The notes under the pieces were generated by a model that did no database searches, was not told the origin of the DNA, and saw only the letters and a list, made by a program, of their open reading frames with translations. A stretch of 64,000 nucleotides of DNA from an uncultured Sinobacteraceae bacterium. Its GTDB lineage: Bacteria > Pseudomonadota > Gammaproteobacteria > Nevskiales > Nevskiaceae. Positions 44,378-53,360 of the stretch are shown here, piece by piece. The DNA lies in the NCBI GenBank assembly GCA_903822975.1, contig CAIJRD010000002.1, positions 310,001 to 374,000 on the forward strand. The letters are read 5' to 3'. Numbering within the stretch: the first letter of the stretch is position 1; each line of letters begins with the position of its first letter. The position numbers and the translations under genes were made by a program.

Positions 44378-46036
44378 GTGCGCGCACTCGCGTCCGCAGG
44401 CCAATTCGATGCGAGCGGGGCGCTAAGGGCCATGGCGATTGCCTTACCACCGCCGGTCACACCGCAACTGGCACCCCTGCAGCAGGTTGTCGGCGACAGC
44501 CGCGATATGTGGTTGATCGATTACCAGGGCGTGCAGATCCATGTCGTCGGGGATCTGCTGATTTCGGTTGATTCGGTCCGCGCCGCGGTGACCGCGGCAC
44601 CCACCGTGTCCGACGCCGTTCGCGCCGTGGGCGCGACGTTCTACCGCGCCGGTTACCCGGCCGCGCTGCTGAGCTATGCGGTCTCCGGCGAAACCGATCT
44701 GTACATCCGTGTCACCGTCGGCAAGCTCTCAGAGGTGGACGCGCCAGATTCCCTGAAGTCGTATTTTTCGGGCCTGGTGTCCGACCATCCGCTGCGTACG
44801 CGTTCGTTGGAGCGTGCGCGCGCGCTGGGTGACACGCAGAGCGAGCGCGCTGGCGAAAATTATCAGCCGCAGTTCCGTGCACTCGGGGGCGACCGGGTGG
44901 CACTGGATCTCGGTACGCCTGCTGCCGGCAATGAACAACTCGCAGTTGCGGCGGACTTCAACAATTCCGGCAACCGCTACGCGGGGCCTTATCTGGTCGA
45001 CTTGTCGGTGCGGCAGTCGGTCGCCAGCGGCGATGAAGTGGTGCTCGGCGGCAGCTCCGATGTCGGCATCGGCAACGGTCGGCCGTATCACGAAGGAGAT
45101 GCCAACTGGTCGCACATCACGCCGTTTGGCGTATTCGGCATCGAAGGCCGCTACGCGATCTTCGGTCAGGACGTGCAGGGCATTCGCCTGGAAGGACATT
45201 TCAGCTCGGGTGCTGCGACCTTTCTGACGCCGCTGTACGCCGACCTCAACGATCGCGCGGTGTTGCAGCTCAAGGTCGAACGCAGCGACGAAAGTGTGCA
45301 GGCGCATGTGCTCAACGCAACACCGACGCCCACGCTGTCGCTGTCGCTGGAAAAATTGCTGGAGATCCTGGGGCTGGCCGCGCCGCCATTAACCCAGGCG
45401 CAGGTGTTGTCCGAGCTATACAACTCGGCGGAGATCGACCTCAGCGGTGTCAGCCGGATCGATTTCGGAACGCAGGAACTGGAGATCAATGCAGCGCTTG
45501 GCGTCCGCAAAGGACTCAGCGACCGCAACAGCGCCGAAAGCGCAGCCAGCCTGTCGTATCTGCTGCTGCGTCCCAGCATGAGCCTGCGATACAGCTTCCT
45601 GCCCAATTGGGATGCCACCGCCGACGTGCGCGCGCAGCTGGGTAACAGTGTGGTGCCGCAGCTCGAACAGTTCGTTATCGGTGGTCCTACCAGTTTGCAC
45701 GCGTACGATACCGGCGTCGGCATCGGCGACCATGGCGAAGACGCGCATCTGGGTATCGAATGGCACGGCAGTGACGACAGCTTCGCCGCGCGTTACGGCC
45801 TGCGCCCGCGTGCGTTTGTCGAATACGGCGCAGCCAAGCTGGAACACAGTGCACTCGACGAAACCGCCGGCAGCGTCAAGCTCGCGGACGTCGGCCTGAG
45901 TCTGGAAGCCAAGCCGATCGCCGCCATCACGACGACGGTTTCAGTCGCACAGTCGATCTATCACGCGGGCGAGCAGACCGATCCGCCGGGCGACTCGCGT
46001 AAGTACATCTTCTTCCAGATCACCGGTCGTTATTGA
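44378..46036 (+). CDS. TpsB/ShlB-like outer membrane translocator lacking a visible signal peptide
   Basis: 552 residues from GTG 44378; ATG 44432 is the only early ATG. A POTRA-like domain (IDYQGVQIHVVGDLLISVDS, VRAVGATFYRAGYPAALLSY, LYIRVTVGKLSEVDAPDSLK) is followed by a beta-barrel of alternating residues. QFVIGGPTSLHAYDTGVGIG is the position of the conserved VRGY loop of two-partner secretion TpsB proteins (here LHAY). The C-terminus YIFFQITGRY ends in an aromatic residue as barrels do. No signal peptide is seen at either start, so the 5' end may be damaged or mis-read. No TpsA partner nearby. Confidence 0.75.
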   Translation: MRALASAGQFDASGALRAMAIALPPPVTPQLAPLQQVVGDSRDMWLIDYQGVQIHVVGDLLISVDSVRAAVTAAPTVSDAVRAVGATFYRAGYPAALLSYAVSGETDLYIRVTVGKLSEVDAPDSLKSYFSGLVSDHPLRTRSLERARALGDTQSERAGENYQPQFRALGGDRVALDLGTPAAGNEQLAVAADFNNSGNRYAGPYLVDLSVRQSVASGDEVVLGGSSDVGIGNGRPYHEGDANWSHITPFGVFGIEGRYAIFGQDVQGIRLEGHFSSGAATFLTPLYADLNDRAVLQLKVERSDESVQAHVLNATPTPTLSLSLEKLLEILGLAAPPLTQAQVLSELYNSAEIDLSGVSRIDFGTQELEINAALGVRKGLSDRNSAESAASLSYLLLRPSMSLRYSFLPNWDATADVRAQLGNSVVPQLEQFVIGGPTSLHAYDTGVGIGDHGEDAHLGIEWHGSDDSFAARYGLRPRAFVEYGAAKLEHSALDETAGSVKLADVGLSLEAKPIAAITTTVSVAQSIYHAGEQTDPPGDSRKYIFFQITGRY

Positions 46037-46305
46037 TTGGCGGCACGGCAACCAGGACGTCAATGTTCGGTAGCCCTGACGCGGTACCGCTGATCGTGAT
46101 CACTGATCGTTCATTGACCGGTCGATGTCCCGCGTTGATCGTCGGTGATCCGTCTCTGTTCTTGATTTACGCAATTTGAGATGCAGAGCGGCGGTCCGCC
46201 GCACTCGTCAGTCAGCGCGATTGGCAGCGCTGCGATATGAACGAAAAGACGCCGCATCGATTGAGGCTGCTGATCGACGCGGTACCTCACGACGTCAGCA
46301 GAACT

Positions 46306-46902
46306 TCAGTGTGCCTCGCGCTCCGCACGTCCATTCAGACGCCAGGCCGCATGCATCGCGTGCAACTGGCCGCGTCGCAGCAGTCGACCGGTGCCGGCCT
46401 GCAGCCCGACAGCCGCGCGACCCGCGAACGCCGGCATCGCACCGCGCAGCGGGCCGAGCAGGGCCTCGAGACGCTCGTGCTTGAGCGCTTTGAACTCCTT
46501 GTCCATCGCCGCCAGCGCGGCTTTTTCGAATCCGGCTTCCAGAAGCGGATACAACTGCAGTTCTTCCTGCTTGATGTGCTGGCGCAGCAGTTGTTCGAGC
46601 AATTTGATCTGCGGCGTCCAGCGCTCGCTGCCGAAGTTGCCCGATGCCAGCTCCTGCAGCAACACGTCGGCGAGGTGATGTTCCTCGTAGGCCTCCAGGA
46701 CCTGCACCTCTTCCGGATATTTCATGCGCAGGCGGCGATAGACCACTTCTTCCTCGGCGCGCGAATGCGCTTGCAGCAGGGCCTGAAGTTTTGCGAAGGT
46801 CTGCACGCGAAGCTGCTTGTCCGTTTTTGGTGTGGTCGAGAGTTCGGCGAGCAACTGTTCAAGCGCGCGGTGGTCACGTGACAGTGCCTTGATGATCAGC
46901 AT
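46306..46902 (-). CDS. Hemerythrin-domain protein
   Basis: 198 residues, AGGAGA 8 bases before the ATG. Four-helix hemerythrin HHE fold: LSRDHRALEQLLAEL, LQAHSRAEEEVVYRRL (H..E), AYEEHHLADVLLQELA and LRQHIKQEELQLYPLLEAGF (H..E) supply the di-iron ligands. The 50-residue C-terminal tail is Arg/Ala-rich. These proteins bind oxygen or buffer iron and NO. Confidence 0.92.
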   Translation of the reverse strand: MLIIKALSRDHRALEQLLAELSTTPKTDKQLRVQTFAKLQALLQAHSRAEEEVVYRRLRMKYPEEVQVLEAYEEHHLADVLLQELASGNFGSERWTPQIKLLEQLLRQHIKQEELQLYPLLEAGFEKAALAAMDKEFKALKHERLEALLGPLRGAMPAFAGRAAVGLQAGTGRLLRRGQLHAMHAAWRLNGRAEREAH

Positions 46903-47566
46903 GCGGACGTTCTCCTGATTTCTGTCGAATTAATCGCCGCGGTTCTGTGCGGTCGAAGGGGTCACAGGTTTATGGCAGCGCTCGGACGCCGAGGTTCCAG
47001 TAATTTCAAAGCGTTCCGGATTGCCTGATTGCTAAATGGGTACGCCTGGCCCCGCGTTTTGACGACGCCCGAGCCATGCTGGTCCGCAATGCTGGGCCGG
47101 AACGCTCGGGCCTTACCGATGACCGTATCAGGGCGTCGACCTGATCTTTGTTCGCCCGAGGACTTTTCAAACGTTTGTCCGCCCGAGGACTCTTCAAACG
47201 TTTGTCCGCCCGAGGACTCTTCGAACGTTTGTGCGCTCGCCATCGCGGCGCGCCGAGCAGCCGTGCCTGCGTGCACCCGATGCGATGCCGGAATTGTTTA
47301 CCGATTCTGTGAAATTCATTCCGATGCCCGATGCGCGCAGATTGAAAGTGCAAAGCGGACGGTGCGTCTGCAAATGCCCGAAACCAGCAGGTTTATCGGG
47401 GTTTACGGGGACTTATCGGGGTTTATTCGGCGTGCAGTCTTTGCGGTGCGGATATTGCGCCCGGATTACCACGAACGCTTGCTGGCGAAGGTGGTGGTTT
47501 CAGTTGAGACGACGCCGCAAATGCCGCCAATGAGATCTCTAAATTGCTGAACGGAGGAAACACCAG
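46903..47566. other. Intergenic region with 27-bp repeats
   Basis: 664 bases with no credible gene. Three 27-base units at 47147-47240 and a 12-base direct repeat (TATCGGGGTTTA) near 47395-47430. Confidence 0.6.
47147..47240. repeat. 27-bp tandem repeat, 3 full copies plus a partial
   Basis: Units start TTTGTNCGCCCGAGGACTNT and end TCRAACG. Copies differ at one to three bases. The unit is 9 codons long, so it keeps frames open on both strands (minus-strand TFEESSGGQ repeats) without other signs of coding. Confidence 0.85.
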
Positions 47567-48178
47567 ATGCAGGCTAGCCCATTGATGCGTGCAGGTCAGG
47601 AGCGCTCGCTGCGCCCTTCGTTGCGCTTCGACTCTGCGTCCGGCACAACGAACGCTGCGGTTTTCCTGGACATCGCACTGCTGTACGCGTCGGAAGTTGG
47701 CGCTGACCAGAAATTGGATGTGAGCGAGCAGCGGCCGTCGATCGACGAGCAGATTGATGCGCTCGCTGAGCTTCACCTGCCGCTGGTGCTGATCTATGCC
47801 ATCGGCGTTGCGTCCGTGCCCGACGAAGCGAGTAAGGCTCGCGCAGCGGCGCTCGCGCGCCGCTTGGCCACGCGCGGGGTTCGGGTGGTGGCGATCGTGC
47901 CGCGACCATCGCAGGCAACACGCGGCGCATCGCTGGCATCAGTGGCGTCGTCGCTCGGTATGGCTCCGGACGAATGCTGGCTGATCGGCGATCAGCTCGA
48001 CGACGTCGAAATAGGGAACCGTGCCGGCTGTCGCAGCCTGATGATCGACAACGGCAGCGAGCGCGACTGGCGCGGCGGCAGCTTCCGCGAACCGCTCGCC
48101 AAGCTTGGCAATCTCGCGGCCGCTATTCGCGTGATCAGCGCGGCGGCAACCAGCCCTCGTTACGGTTGGTTGAGTTGA
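47567..48178 (+). CDS. HAD-like protein with degenerate motif I
   Basis: 203 residues, GGAGG 9 bases before the ATG. The fold resembles GmhB/HisB-type phosphatases: AAVFLDIALLYASE sits where DxDGT should be, LPLVLIYAIGVASVPDEASK where motif II follows, and ECWLIGDQLDDVEIGNRAGC with RSLMIDNGSE is motif IV. The general-acid Asp and the GT of motif I are gone, so phosphatase activity is unlikely. It stands alone between repeat-rich spacers. Confidence 0.7.
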   Translation: MQASPLMRAGQERSLRPSLRFDSASGTTNAAVFLDIALLYASEVGADQKLDVSEQRPSIDEQIDALAELHLPLVLIYAIGVASVPDEASKARAAALARRLATRGVRVVAIVPRPSQATRGASLASVASSLGMAPDECWLIGDQLDDVEIGNRAGCRSLMIDNGSERDWRGGSFREPLAKLGNLAAAIRVISAAATSPRYGWLS

Positions 48179-48370
48179 TCGCGCCCGGCCGGACTTTGTT
48201 GATGACGCTTCCTGCGCCTTGTTGATTCATGGGCTCGGCGTCCAATTGCGCCGCAAGTGTTCTCATGCCGAGCGCTGTGACACGACTGCAACCGCCAAGC
48301 ACTGGGCCTTGTGTCTGTCTGTCGGTCGCAGTCGATCGCTGAGCCGTCGCAAACTTTTCCCTGAAGCCTC

Positions 48371-48568
48371 ATGACAGAACCACAGTCTCCAACGACCGCT
48401 GAACTCGCGGCCGACTACGAGTACCTGCGTCGCCTGAACGAGGACGAAACCTTGCCGGTTCCGGCTGAGGTTGCCGCGCGCCTGGAACAACGAGGGCTGA
48501 TCATGCGCGGCTGGAATGCGGTGCATGTGGTCACGGCGCGTGGACGCGCGGTGTTGGCAAGCGATTAA
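48371..48568 (+). CDS. Small hypothetical protein (65 residues)
   Basis: MTEPQSPTTAELAADYEYLR opens; the C-terminal half VAARLEQRGLIMRGWNAVHV, then VTARGRAVLAS, looks like the recognition helix and wing of a winged-helix domain. No clear ribosome site. The opposite-strand frame over it has poor composition. Confidence 0.6.
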   Translation: MTEPQSPTTAELAADYEYLRRLNEDETLPVPAEVAARLEQRGLIMRGWNAVHVVTARGRAVLASD

Positions 48569-48985
48569 ATCGAAAACTGCGGCGGCCACGCACCGCACAG
48601 GCGAACGCGGCGGGTGCATGCGGGTGAGCAGTGCACGCAAGGAAAGCGCGAACAGCGACGACGCAGTTTCCAACTCGAATTCATTGCCGAATGCGTAATT
48701 CTTTCCGGGAAAAATGTCAGGGCACGTAGCCGATATGCCGATGCTCATCGGTGGCATCGACTAAACGTGCTGACCCATACAGCAATTCTGCTGCCGACCT
48801 ATCAATTAAAAACCGTGTGCGTGCTGGTACTTGCCGATTCCAATCGCGATTCAAGCAGCTGTTGATGCCTGCTCGTCTGCTCGCGGCACGACGCGTGCGG
48901 CAATCCGTATGTAAGCGACCCGATTGCTCGAGGCGTATCGCCACGGCAGCAGCCGACGCACACCATCAACCGAACAGGGACGTTC
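48569..48985. other. Intergenic region
   Basis: 417 bases, somewhat less GC-rich than its surroundings around 48690-48860. No gene or clear repeat seen. Confidence 0.5.
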
Positions 48986-49417
48986 ATGAACGCAGATCGG
49001 AACTCGCAGCAATCCAGCGAGCTTCAGCAGCTTCGCGAAATCAGCGGTGAGCTCTCACGGCTACGCGCGCAGCTCTCATCGCAGGCCTCGAGCGGCGACG
49101 TGCCGGTCGAGCGATCGAAGTTGTTCTATCGCCTGTCCCTGTGCTGCGAGCAGGCGATGGTCGTCGCCGATCGGATCGGCAATAGCGAACTCGGAGCTTG
49201 GGTCGACGGGTTGCTGCTGGAACTTGCGGAAACCGATTTGCTCGCGAGCAACTGGCATGCGCGCGCCACCGCCGTGCTCGACCAGGTCGCCGCGTGCATC
49301 GCGCGTCAGCGCAGCCGCATGGGACGCGCACTGCGACGGCAGCTGCCGGTCCCGCAGCGCCGCCGTGCATTCCCTCGGGCGCTCGTGCTGGAAACGCCGG
49401 AACGGGTCGCAGCCTGA
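48986..49417 (+). CDS. Hypothetical helical protein
   Basis: 143 residues. MNADRNSQQSSELQQLREIS, a coiled-coil-like ISGELSRLRAQLSSQ, SKLFYRLSLCCEQAMVVADR and LLLELAETDLLASNWHARAT give a helical bundle; the tail is very basic (RMGRALRRQLPVPQRRRAFP). No family recognised, no signal peptide. Confidence 0.6.
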   Translation: MNADRNSQQSSELQQLREISGELSRLRAQLSSQASSGDVPVERSKLFYRLSLCCEQAMVVADRIGNSELGAWVDGLLLELAETDLLASNWHARATAVLDQVAACIARQRSRMGRALRRQLPVPQRRRAFPRALVLETPERVAA

Positions 49418-49544
49418 TGTCTGCGCGGGCGTCGCGGCGCGGGTCGAACGGTCGAACCGGTTTTGATTTCGCACAGCGCGAGACTTCAGTGCGTGCTGCC
49501 GATGATCTCCTTGATGATCCCGCTGAACACGTCTGGGAAATGGC

Positions 49545-49940
49545 ATGAACCGCACACTCTTGTTGGCAGCGTCGTTGGCGCTGCTGGCTGCATCTTCATC
49601 GGCCCGTGCCGAAGCGTCGTTATCGGCTTCGCCATCGTCATCGGCTTCCCCGACCCAGATCGACGCGACTCGGCAGACGCCGGCCGCTCCGCTCAGCCTC
49701 GCACGCAAAGCACCGGCTGATCCGTCGGCGAGCGGCGCCGCACCATCGGTAGCCGACTACAGCGGTGTGGCGCTGGCAGCCAACGACGGCAACCTCGGCC
49801 AATATTTCCTGATGTTGGCATTCGTGGCGCTGATGACCGTGCTGGTCGAGATCGCAGGCCGATTGTTGCCGCAACAGACCTCACGCCGCGATGAACGGCT
49901 TACGGTGCCGCCGACGCCAACGGTGCAGCCGCAGCCGTAA
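49545..49940 (+). CDS. Hypothetical exported protein with C-terminal membrane segment
   Basis: 131 residues. Signal peptide (MNRTLLLAASLALLAASSSA, cleavage about ARA|EA), a Ser/Pro/Ala-rich spacer, one transmembrane helix (YFLMLAFVALMTVLVEIAG) and a Pro/Thr-rich tail (VPPTPTVQPQP). No known family. Lies convergent with rpoD. Confidence 0.6.
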   Translation: MNRTLLLAASLALLAASSSARAEASLSASPSSSASPTQIDATRQTPAAPLSLARKAPADPSASGAAPSVADYSGVALAANDGNLGQYFLMLAFVALMTVLVEIAGRLLPQQTSRRDERLTVPPTPTVQPQP

Positions 49941-50076
49941 CCGCAGCGCAATCGCATCTGCAGCGGCGTAGAAGAATCTGCTTGGATTTTTGACTTCGCT
50001 TGATGTGGGCAGCGTCGTGCATTGATCGCGCTCGATCACGCGACCGCTTGCCACGCGAAGAAGCCGGAGGAAATCG

Positions 50077-50112
50077 AGCGGCTGCATCGAGCCGAGGCTC
50101 GACGCAGCCGCT
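50077..50112 (-). terminator. Terminator-like hairpin of rpoD
   Basis: A long inverted repeat (AGCGGCTGCATCGAGCC at 50077-50093 with its complement at 50096-50112, one mismatch) begins 8 bases past the rpoD stop. On the minus strand it is followed by a short TTT. Confidence 0.6.
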
Positions 50113-50119
50113 GAGCTGC

Positions 50120-51955
50120 TTACTCGGCGACGAACGAACGCAAGTGGTTTGCGCGGCTCGGATGACGCAGTTTGCGCAGCGCCTTCGCCTCGATCTGGCG
50201 AATGCGTTCGCGGGTCACGTCGAACTGCTTGCCGACTTCTTCCAGCGTATGGTCGGTATTCATGTCGATGCCGAAGCGCATCCGCAGCACCTTGGCTTCG
50301 CGCGGCGTCAGGCTTGCGAGAATCTGTCCGGTGGCTTCGGTCAGCGCCTGCGCGGTGGCCGCTTCCAGCGGCGAGATGTCGTCGGTGTCGGCAATGAAAT
50401 CGCCGATGTTGGCATCGCCGTCTTCGCCAATCGGGGTATCCATCGACAGCGGTTCGCGTGCGATGCCGAGCGCCTTCTGGACCTTGTCCTTGCTCATTTC
50501 GAGCTTGGCCGACAGTTCGTCGAGCGTGGGCTCGCGTCCCATCTGCTGCAGCATCTCGCGGCTCGCACGGTTGACCTTGTTGATGCTTTCGATCATGTGC
50601 ACGGGCACGCGGATCGTACGCGCCTGATCGGCAATCGCACGGGTCACCGCCTGGCGAATCCACCAGGTGGCATAGGTCGAGAACTTGAAGCCGCGGCGAT
50701 ATTCGAACTTGTCGACCGCCTTCATCAGTCCGACGTTGCCTTCCTGGATCAGATCGAGGAACTGCAGGCCGCGGTTGCTGTACTTCTTCGAGATCGAAAT
50801 CACCAGACGCAGGTTGGCCTCGACCATTTCCTTCTTGGCCTGGCGCGTCTTCGCCACGCTGATCGCGACGTTGCGTGCCAGCTGCTTGATCTCCGGAATC
50901 GAGAAGTGTGCCTGCTGTTCGATTTCGACCAATCCGTTGACCAGCGTTTCGATGTCCGCGCGACGCGCGGCCAGCGGGGCGGAGTACTTGCGCTTGGCGC
51001 GGATCGACTTCTCCAGCCACTCGATGTCGGTTGGGCTCTGCTCCTGATAACGGCCGAGGAATTCCTGGCGCGTCATGCCGGCGTCGTCGACGGCGATTTC
51101 AATGATCTGACGTTCGATCGCGCGGATCTGGTCGTGCGTGTTTTGCAGAACCTGTGCCAGCGCCTGCTGCAGTTTCGGCGCCAGACGCAGCGTCATCATA
51201 TGGTCGGCGAGGGCGGCGCGGGCGGTTTCGATCGCAGCGCTCTTGGCCGACTTCAAGGCCTTGGTCAGCGCGTCGTGCAGCGTGCGGAGCTGCTCGAACG
51301 CCGCGGCGGCGAGTTCCGGATCTGGGCCGGAAGGCAGTACTTCTTCTTCGGCGTCGTCGGCAGGAACGTCCTCGACTTCGATTTCGACGGCCAGCGCATC
51401 GACCGCCTCGGCTTCGATCGCGGCGGGTGGCACTTCGCTGTCATCGGCGACGAAGCCGATCAGCACATCAATCATGCGGGCGTTGCCGGCAGTTACGGCG
51501 TCGCAGGCTTCGCGCAGCGCAGTGGCCGTCGGCGGAAACAGCGCGAGCGAATAGGCGGCTTCGGCGATGCCTTGTTCGATTCGTTTGGCGATGCGGATTT
51601 CGCCTTCGCGGTCGAGCAGCGGCACGCTGCCCATCTCGCGCATGTACATGCGAACCGGGTCGGTGGTGCGGCCAAACTCGGCATTGGCCGAGGCGAGCGT
51701 GGCGGCCGCTTCTTCAGCCGCTTCTTCGTCATCGCCGGCGACGCTGGGCTCGGCAAACAGCTGAACTTCGCCTTCCGGGCGCTCGTCGTGCACGGGGATG
51801 CCCATGCTGCGGATCATGCTGATGACATCGTCGATCTGGTCGGTGTCAACCAGTTCGGTAAGATGGTCGGAGACTTCGGCGTAGGTTAGAAAGCCTTTCT
51901 CCTTGCCGAGGGAAATGAGATCCTTGATCAAGGAACGCTGGTTCGAAGCACTCAT
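50120..51955 (-). CDS. rpoD: RNA polymerase primary sigma factor RpoD (sigma-70)
   Basis: 611 residues, GGAGA 8 bases before the ATG. Region 1.1 ([20 protein letters not shown]), 1.2 ([20 protein letters not shown]), a non-conserved acidic insert (about 150-260), region 2 ([60 protein letters not shown]), region 3 ([30 protein letters not shown]) and region 4 ([36 protein letters not shown]) are complete. rpoD is usually beside dnaG; here it is divergent from an FNR-type gene. Confidence 0.98.
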   Translation of the reverse strand: MSASNQRSLIKDLISLGKEKGFLTYAEVSDHLTELVDTDQIDDVISMIRSMGIPVHDERPEGEVQLFAEPSVAGDDEEAAEEAAATLASANAEFGRTTDPVRMYMREMGSVPLLDREGEIRIAKRIEQGIAEAAYSLALFPPTATALREACDAVTAGNARMIDVLIGFVADDSEVPPAAIEAEAVDALAVEIEVEDVPADDAEEEVLPSGPDPELAAAAFEQLRTLHDALTKALKSAKSAAIETARAALADHMMTLRLAPKLQQALAQVLQNTHDQIRAIERQIIEIAVDDAGMTRQEFLGRYQEQSPTDIEWLEKSIRAKRKYSAPLAARRADIETLVNGLVEIEQQAHFSIPEIKQLARNVAISVAKTRQAKKEMVEANLRLVISISKKYSNRGLQFLDLIQEGNVGLMKAVDKFEYRRGFKFSTYATWWIRQAVTRAIADQARTIRVPVHMIESINKVNRASREMLQQMGREPTLDELSAKLEMSKDKVQKALGIAREPLSMDTPIGEDGDANIGDFIADTDDISPLEAATAQALTEATGQILASLTPREAKVLRMRFGIDMNTDHTLEEVGKQFDVTRERIRQIEAKALRKLRHPSRANHLRSFVAE

Positions 51956-52344
51956 CTACGACGTCTCCGGCCAGGACGCGGGGCTAACGGTTCAGCCCGA
52001 GTCACGGCAATAAGGCGGCGCACCATACCACCGTTCGGCGCCCAACTGTTGCATTGCCGTCATAAAGTTGCGCCCATCGGGGTGGCGAGGTGGGGCGGTG
52101 TATGCCCCGAGCCCAGAGAAATGGCGATCTGGAGCCCTGTTTTCAGGCACTTCCGGGGTCTGGCGACGGCCTGATCCCGAGCCATCTAGCCGCCTGCAAA
52201 ACTGTGGTGCACGACTGGATTCTGCGGCCGCAGCCTCGCGCTGCGCTGGAGCTAGGTAGTTGCCGCAATCGCTTCTCGGAAATTGCGAATGGTTGGCCCC
52301 GGTCAATGCGCGGAAGCTTGGCGGCACTCCAAGGAGCTCATGCC
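51956..52344. other. Divergent promoter region rpoD/fnr
   Basis: 389 bases. No further gene seen, and I found no clear FNR box (TTGAT-N4-ATCAA). Confidence 0.45.
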
Positions 52345-53112
52345 ATGTTCTACGATGCCAAAGCCGCCAACCTCCCGCAGCCCCATTTCGCGCCTGCTGC
52401 CAGCGATTGCGGATTGTGTCCCGTGCGCGCCTGTCTGGGTCGAACCTGCGCGGGTGACGCTGCCACCGCCTGGACCAGCATGCTGGCACCGCGCTCGGCG
52501 GTGATGCCGGGTGCCAAGCCGCTGTTCTGCGCCGGTGACGAGTTGCAGGCGCTGTATTCCGTGCGGGGCGGCTGCATCAAGACCTCGACCGTCGACGGTG
52601 ATGGCAACGAACGCATCCGCGGCTTCTATTTCCCGGGCGACCTCGTCGGGCTCGACGCGATGCACGATGGTCGGCTGCGTTCCACCGCCACCGCGGTCGT
52701 GGCCTCGCAAGTCTGCGTGGCGCCTTTGCACAGCCTGACCCGCCTGATGCAGCAGCACGTCGATGTCGCGCGCCAGTTGATGACGCAAACCAGTCGCGAA
52801 CTCGCGCTGGCCCTGGCGCTATCCGGAAATTTCACGGCCGAGCAGCGCCTGGCGGCGTTCCTGCTGCATCTGCAGGAACGGATGCCGACGCTCGATGGCT
52901 TGCTGCATCTGCCGATGACGCAGCGCGATATCGGCAACTATCTGCGGCTTGCCACCGAAACGGTCTGCCGCACGCTGAAGAGCTTTGAAAAGCGCGGCTG
53001 GCTGCGTTGCGAAGACAAGGGCATCCGGTTCCTGTCCATGCCGGCTCTGTTCCGAATCGCCGAGCCCGTCGGTCTGAGCGTCCCGGTGTCGGTGCTGGCG
53101 CAGGCGTGCTGA
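52345..53112 (+). CDS. fnr: FNR/Anr-type Crp-family regulator
   Basis: 255 residues from ATG 52345 with AAGGAG 8 bases upstream. Oxygen sensing by a [4Fe-4S] cluster is likely: SDCGLCPVRACLGRTC supplies Cys22, 25, 30 and 35, and SQVCVAPL supplies the equivalent of E. coli Cys122. Effector core FCAGDELQALYSVRGGCIKT, GNERIRGFYFPGDLVGLDAM; helix-turn-helix LPMTQRDIGNYLRLATETVC then RTLKSFEKRGWL, with the E-x2-S/C-R recognition (ETVCR where FNR has ETISR). Spacing of the first three Cys is x2/x4 rather than FNR's x2/x5. Confidence 0.88.
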   Translation: MFYDAKAANLPQPHFAPAASDCGLCPVRACLGRTCAGDAATAWTSMLAPRSAVMPGAKPLFCAGDELQALYSVRGGCIKTSTVDGDGNERIRGFYFPGDLVGLDAMHDGRLRSTATAVVASQVCVAPLHSLTRLMQQHVDVARQLMTQTSRELALALALSGNFTAEQRLAAFLLHLQERMPTLDGLLHLPMTQRDIGNYLRLATETVCRTLKSFEKRGWLRCEDKGIRFLSMPALFRIAEPVGLSVPVSVLAQAC

Positions 53113-53181
53113 TCGCCGGCTCGCCCGATCTTAACTTGCGACGTCTTCGCCTCGATCAGTCAGCCGAACGCTTGAAGCAGC

Positions 53182-53204
53182 CGCCACCGAAATGCTCGGT
53201 GGCG
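53182..53204 (+). terminator. Hairpin behind the fnr-type gene
   Basis: CGCCACCGA-AATGC-TCGGTGGCG, a perfect 9-bp stem about 70 bases after the stop; no T-run. Confidence 0.4.
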
Positions 53205-53209
53205 ACGGC

Positions 53210-53350
53210 CGGCTAGTGCCGGGGCACAGTCAGGCCCAACGTGAGTATGGCGATAGTAGACGTCGACGCAGGCGTCTGCATTCGTCGTGGCTTTGCGTCT
53301 TCGCGAGCTGAATTTCCATTGCCATGTTCGAGCGGCTAGTGCCGAGGCAC
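53210..53350. repeat. Pair of 18-base palindromic repeats
   Basis: CGGCTAGTGCCGRGGCAC occurs at 53210-53227 and 53333-53350, 123 bases apart, each with a small GTGCC/GGCAC inverted repeat. Confidence 0.6.
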
Positions 53351-53360
53351 TTCGCAGGCG

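Noticed and set aside
44331..44425. ATG frame at 44331 as true start of the TpsB-like gene
   Set aside because: It is out of frame with the POTRA/barrel sequence and stops after 31 codons; it would need a frameshift.
46962..47276. Minus-strand frame with TFEESSGGQ repeats
   Set aside because: Produced by the 27-bp repeat; no ribosome site or domain outside it.
48263..48757. 164-codon minus-strand frame opposite the 65-residue gene
   Set aside because: No family match and unfavourable composition; the plus-strand 65-residue protein looks more protein-like (winged-helix-type end).
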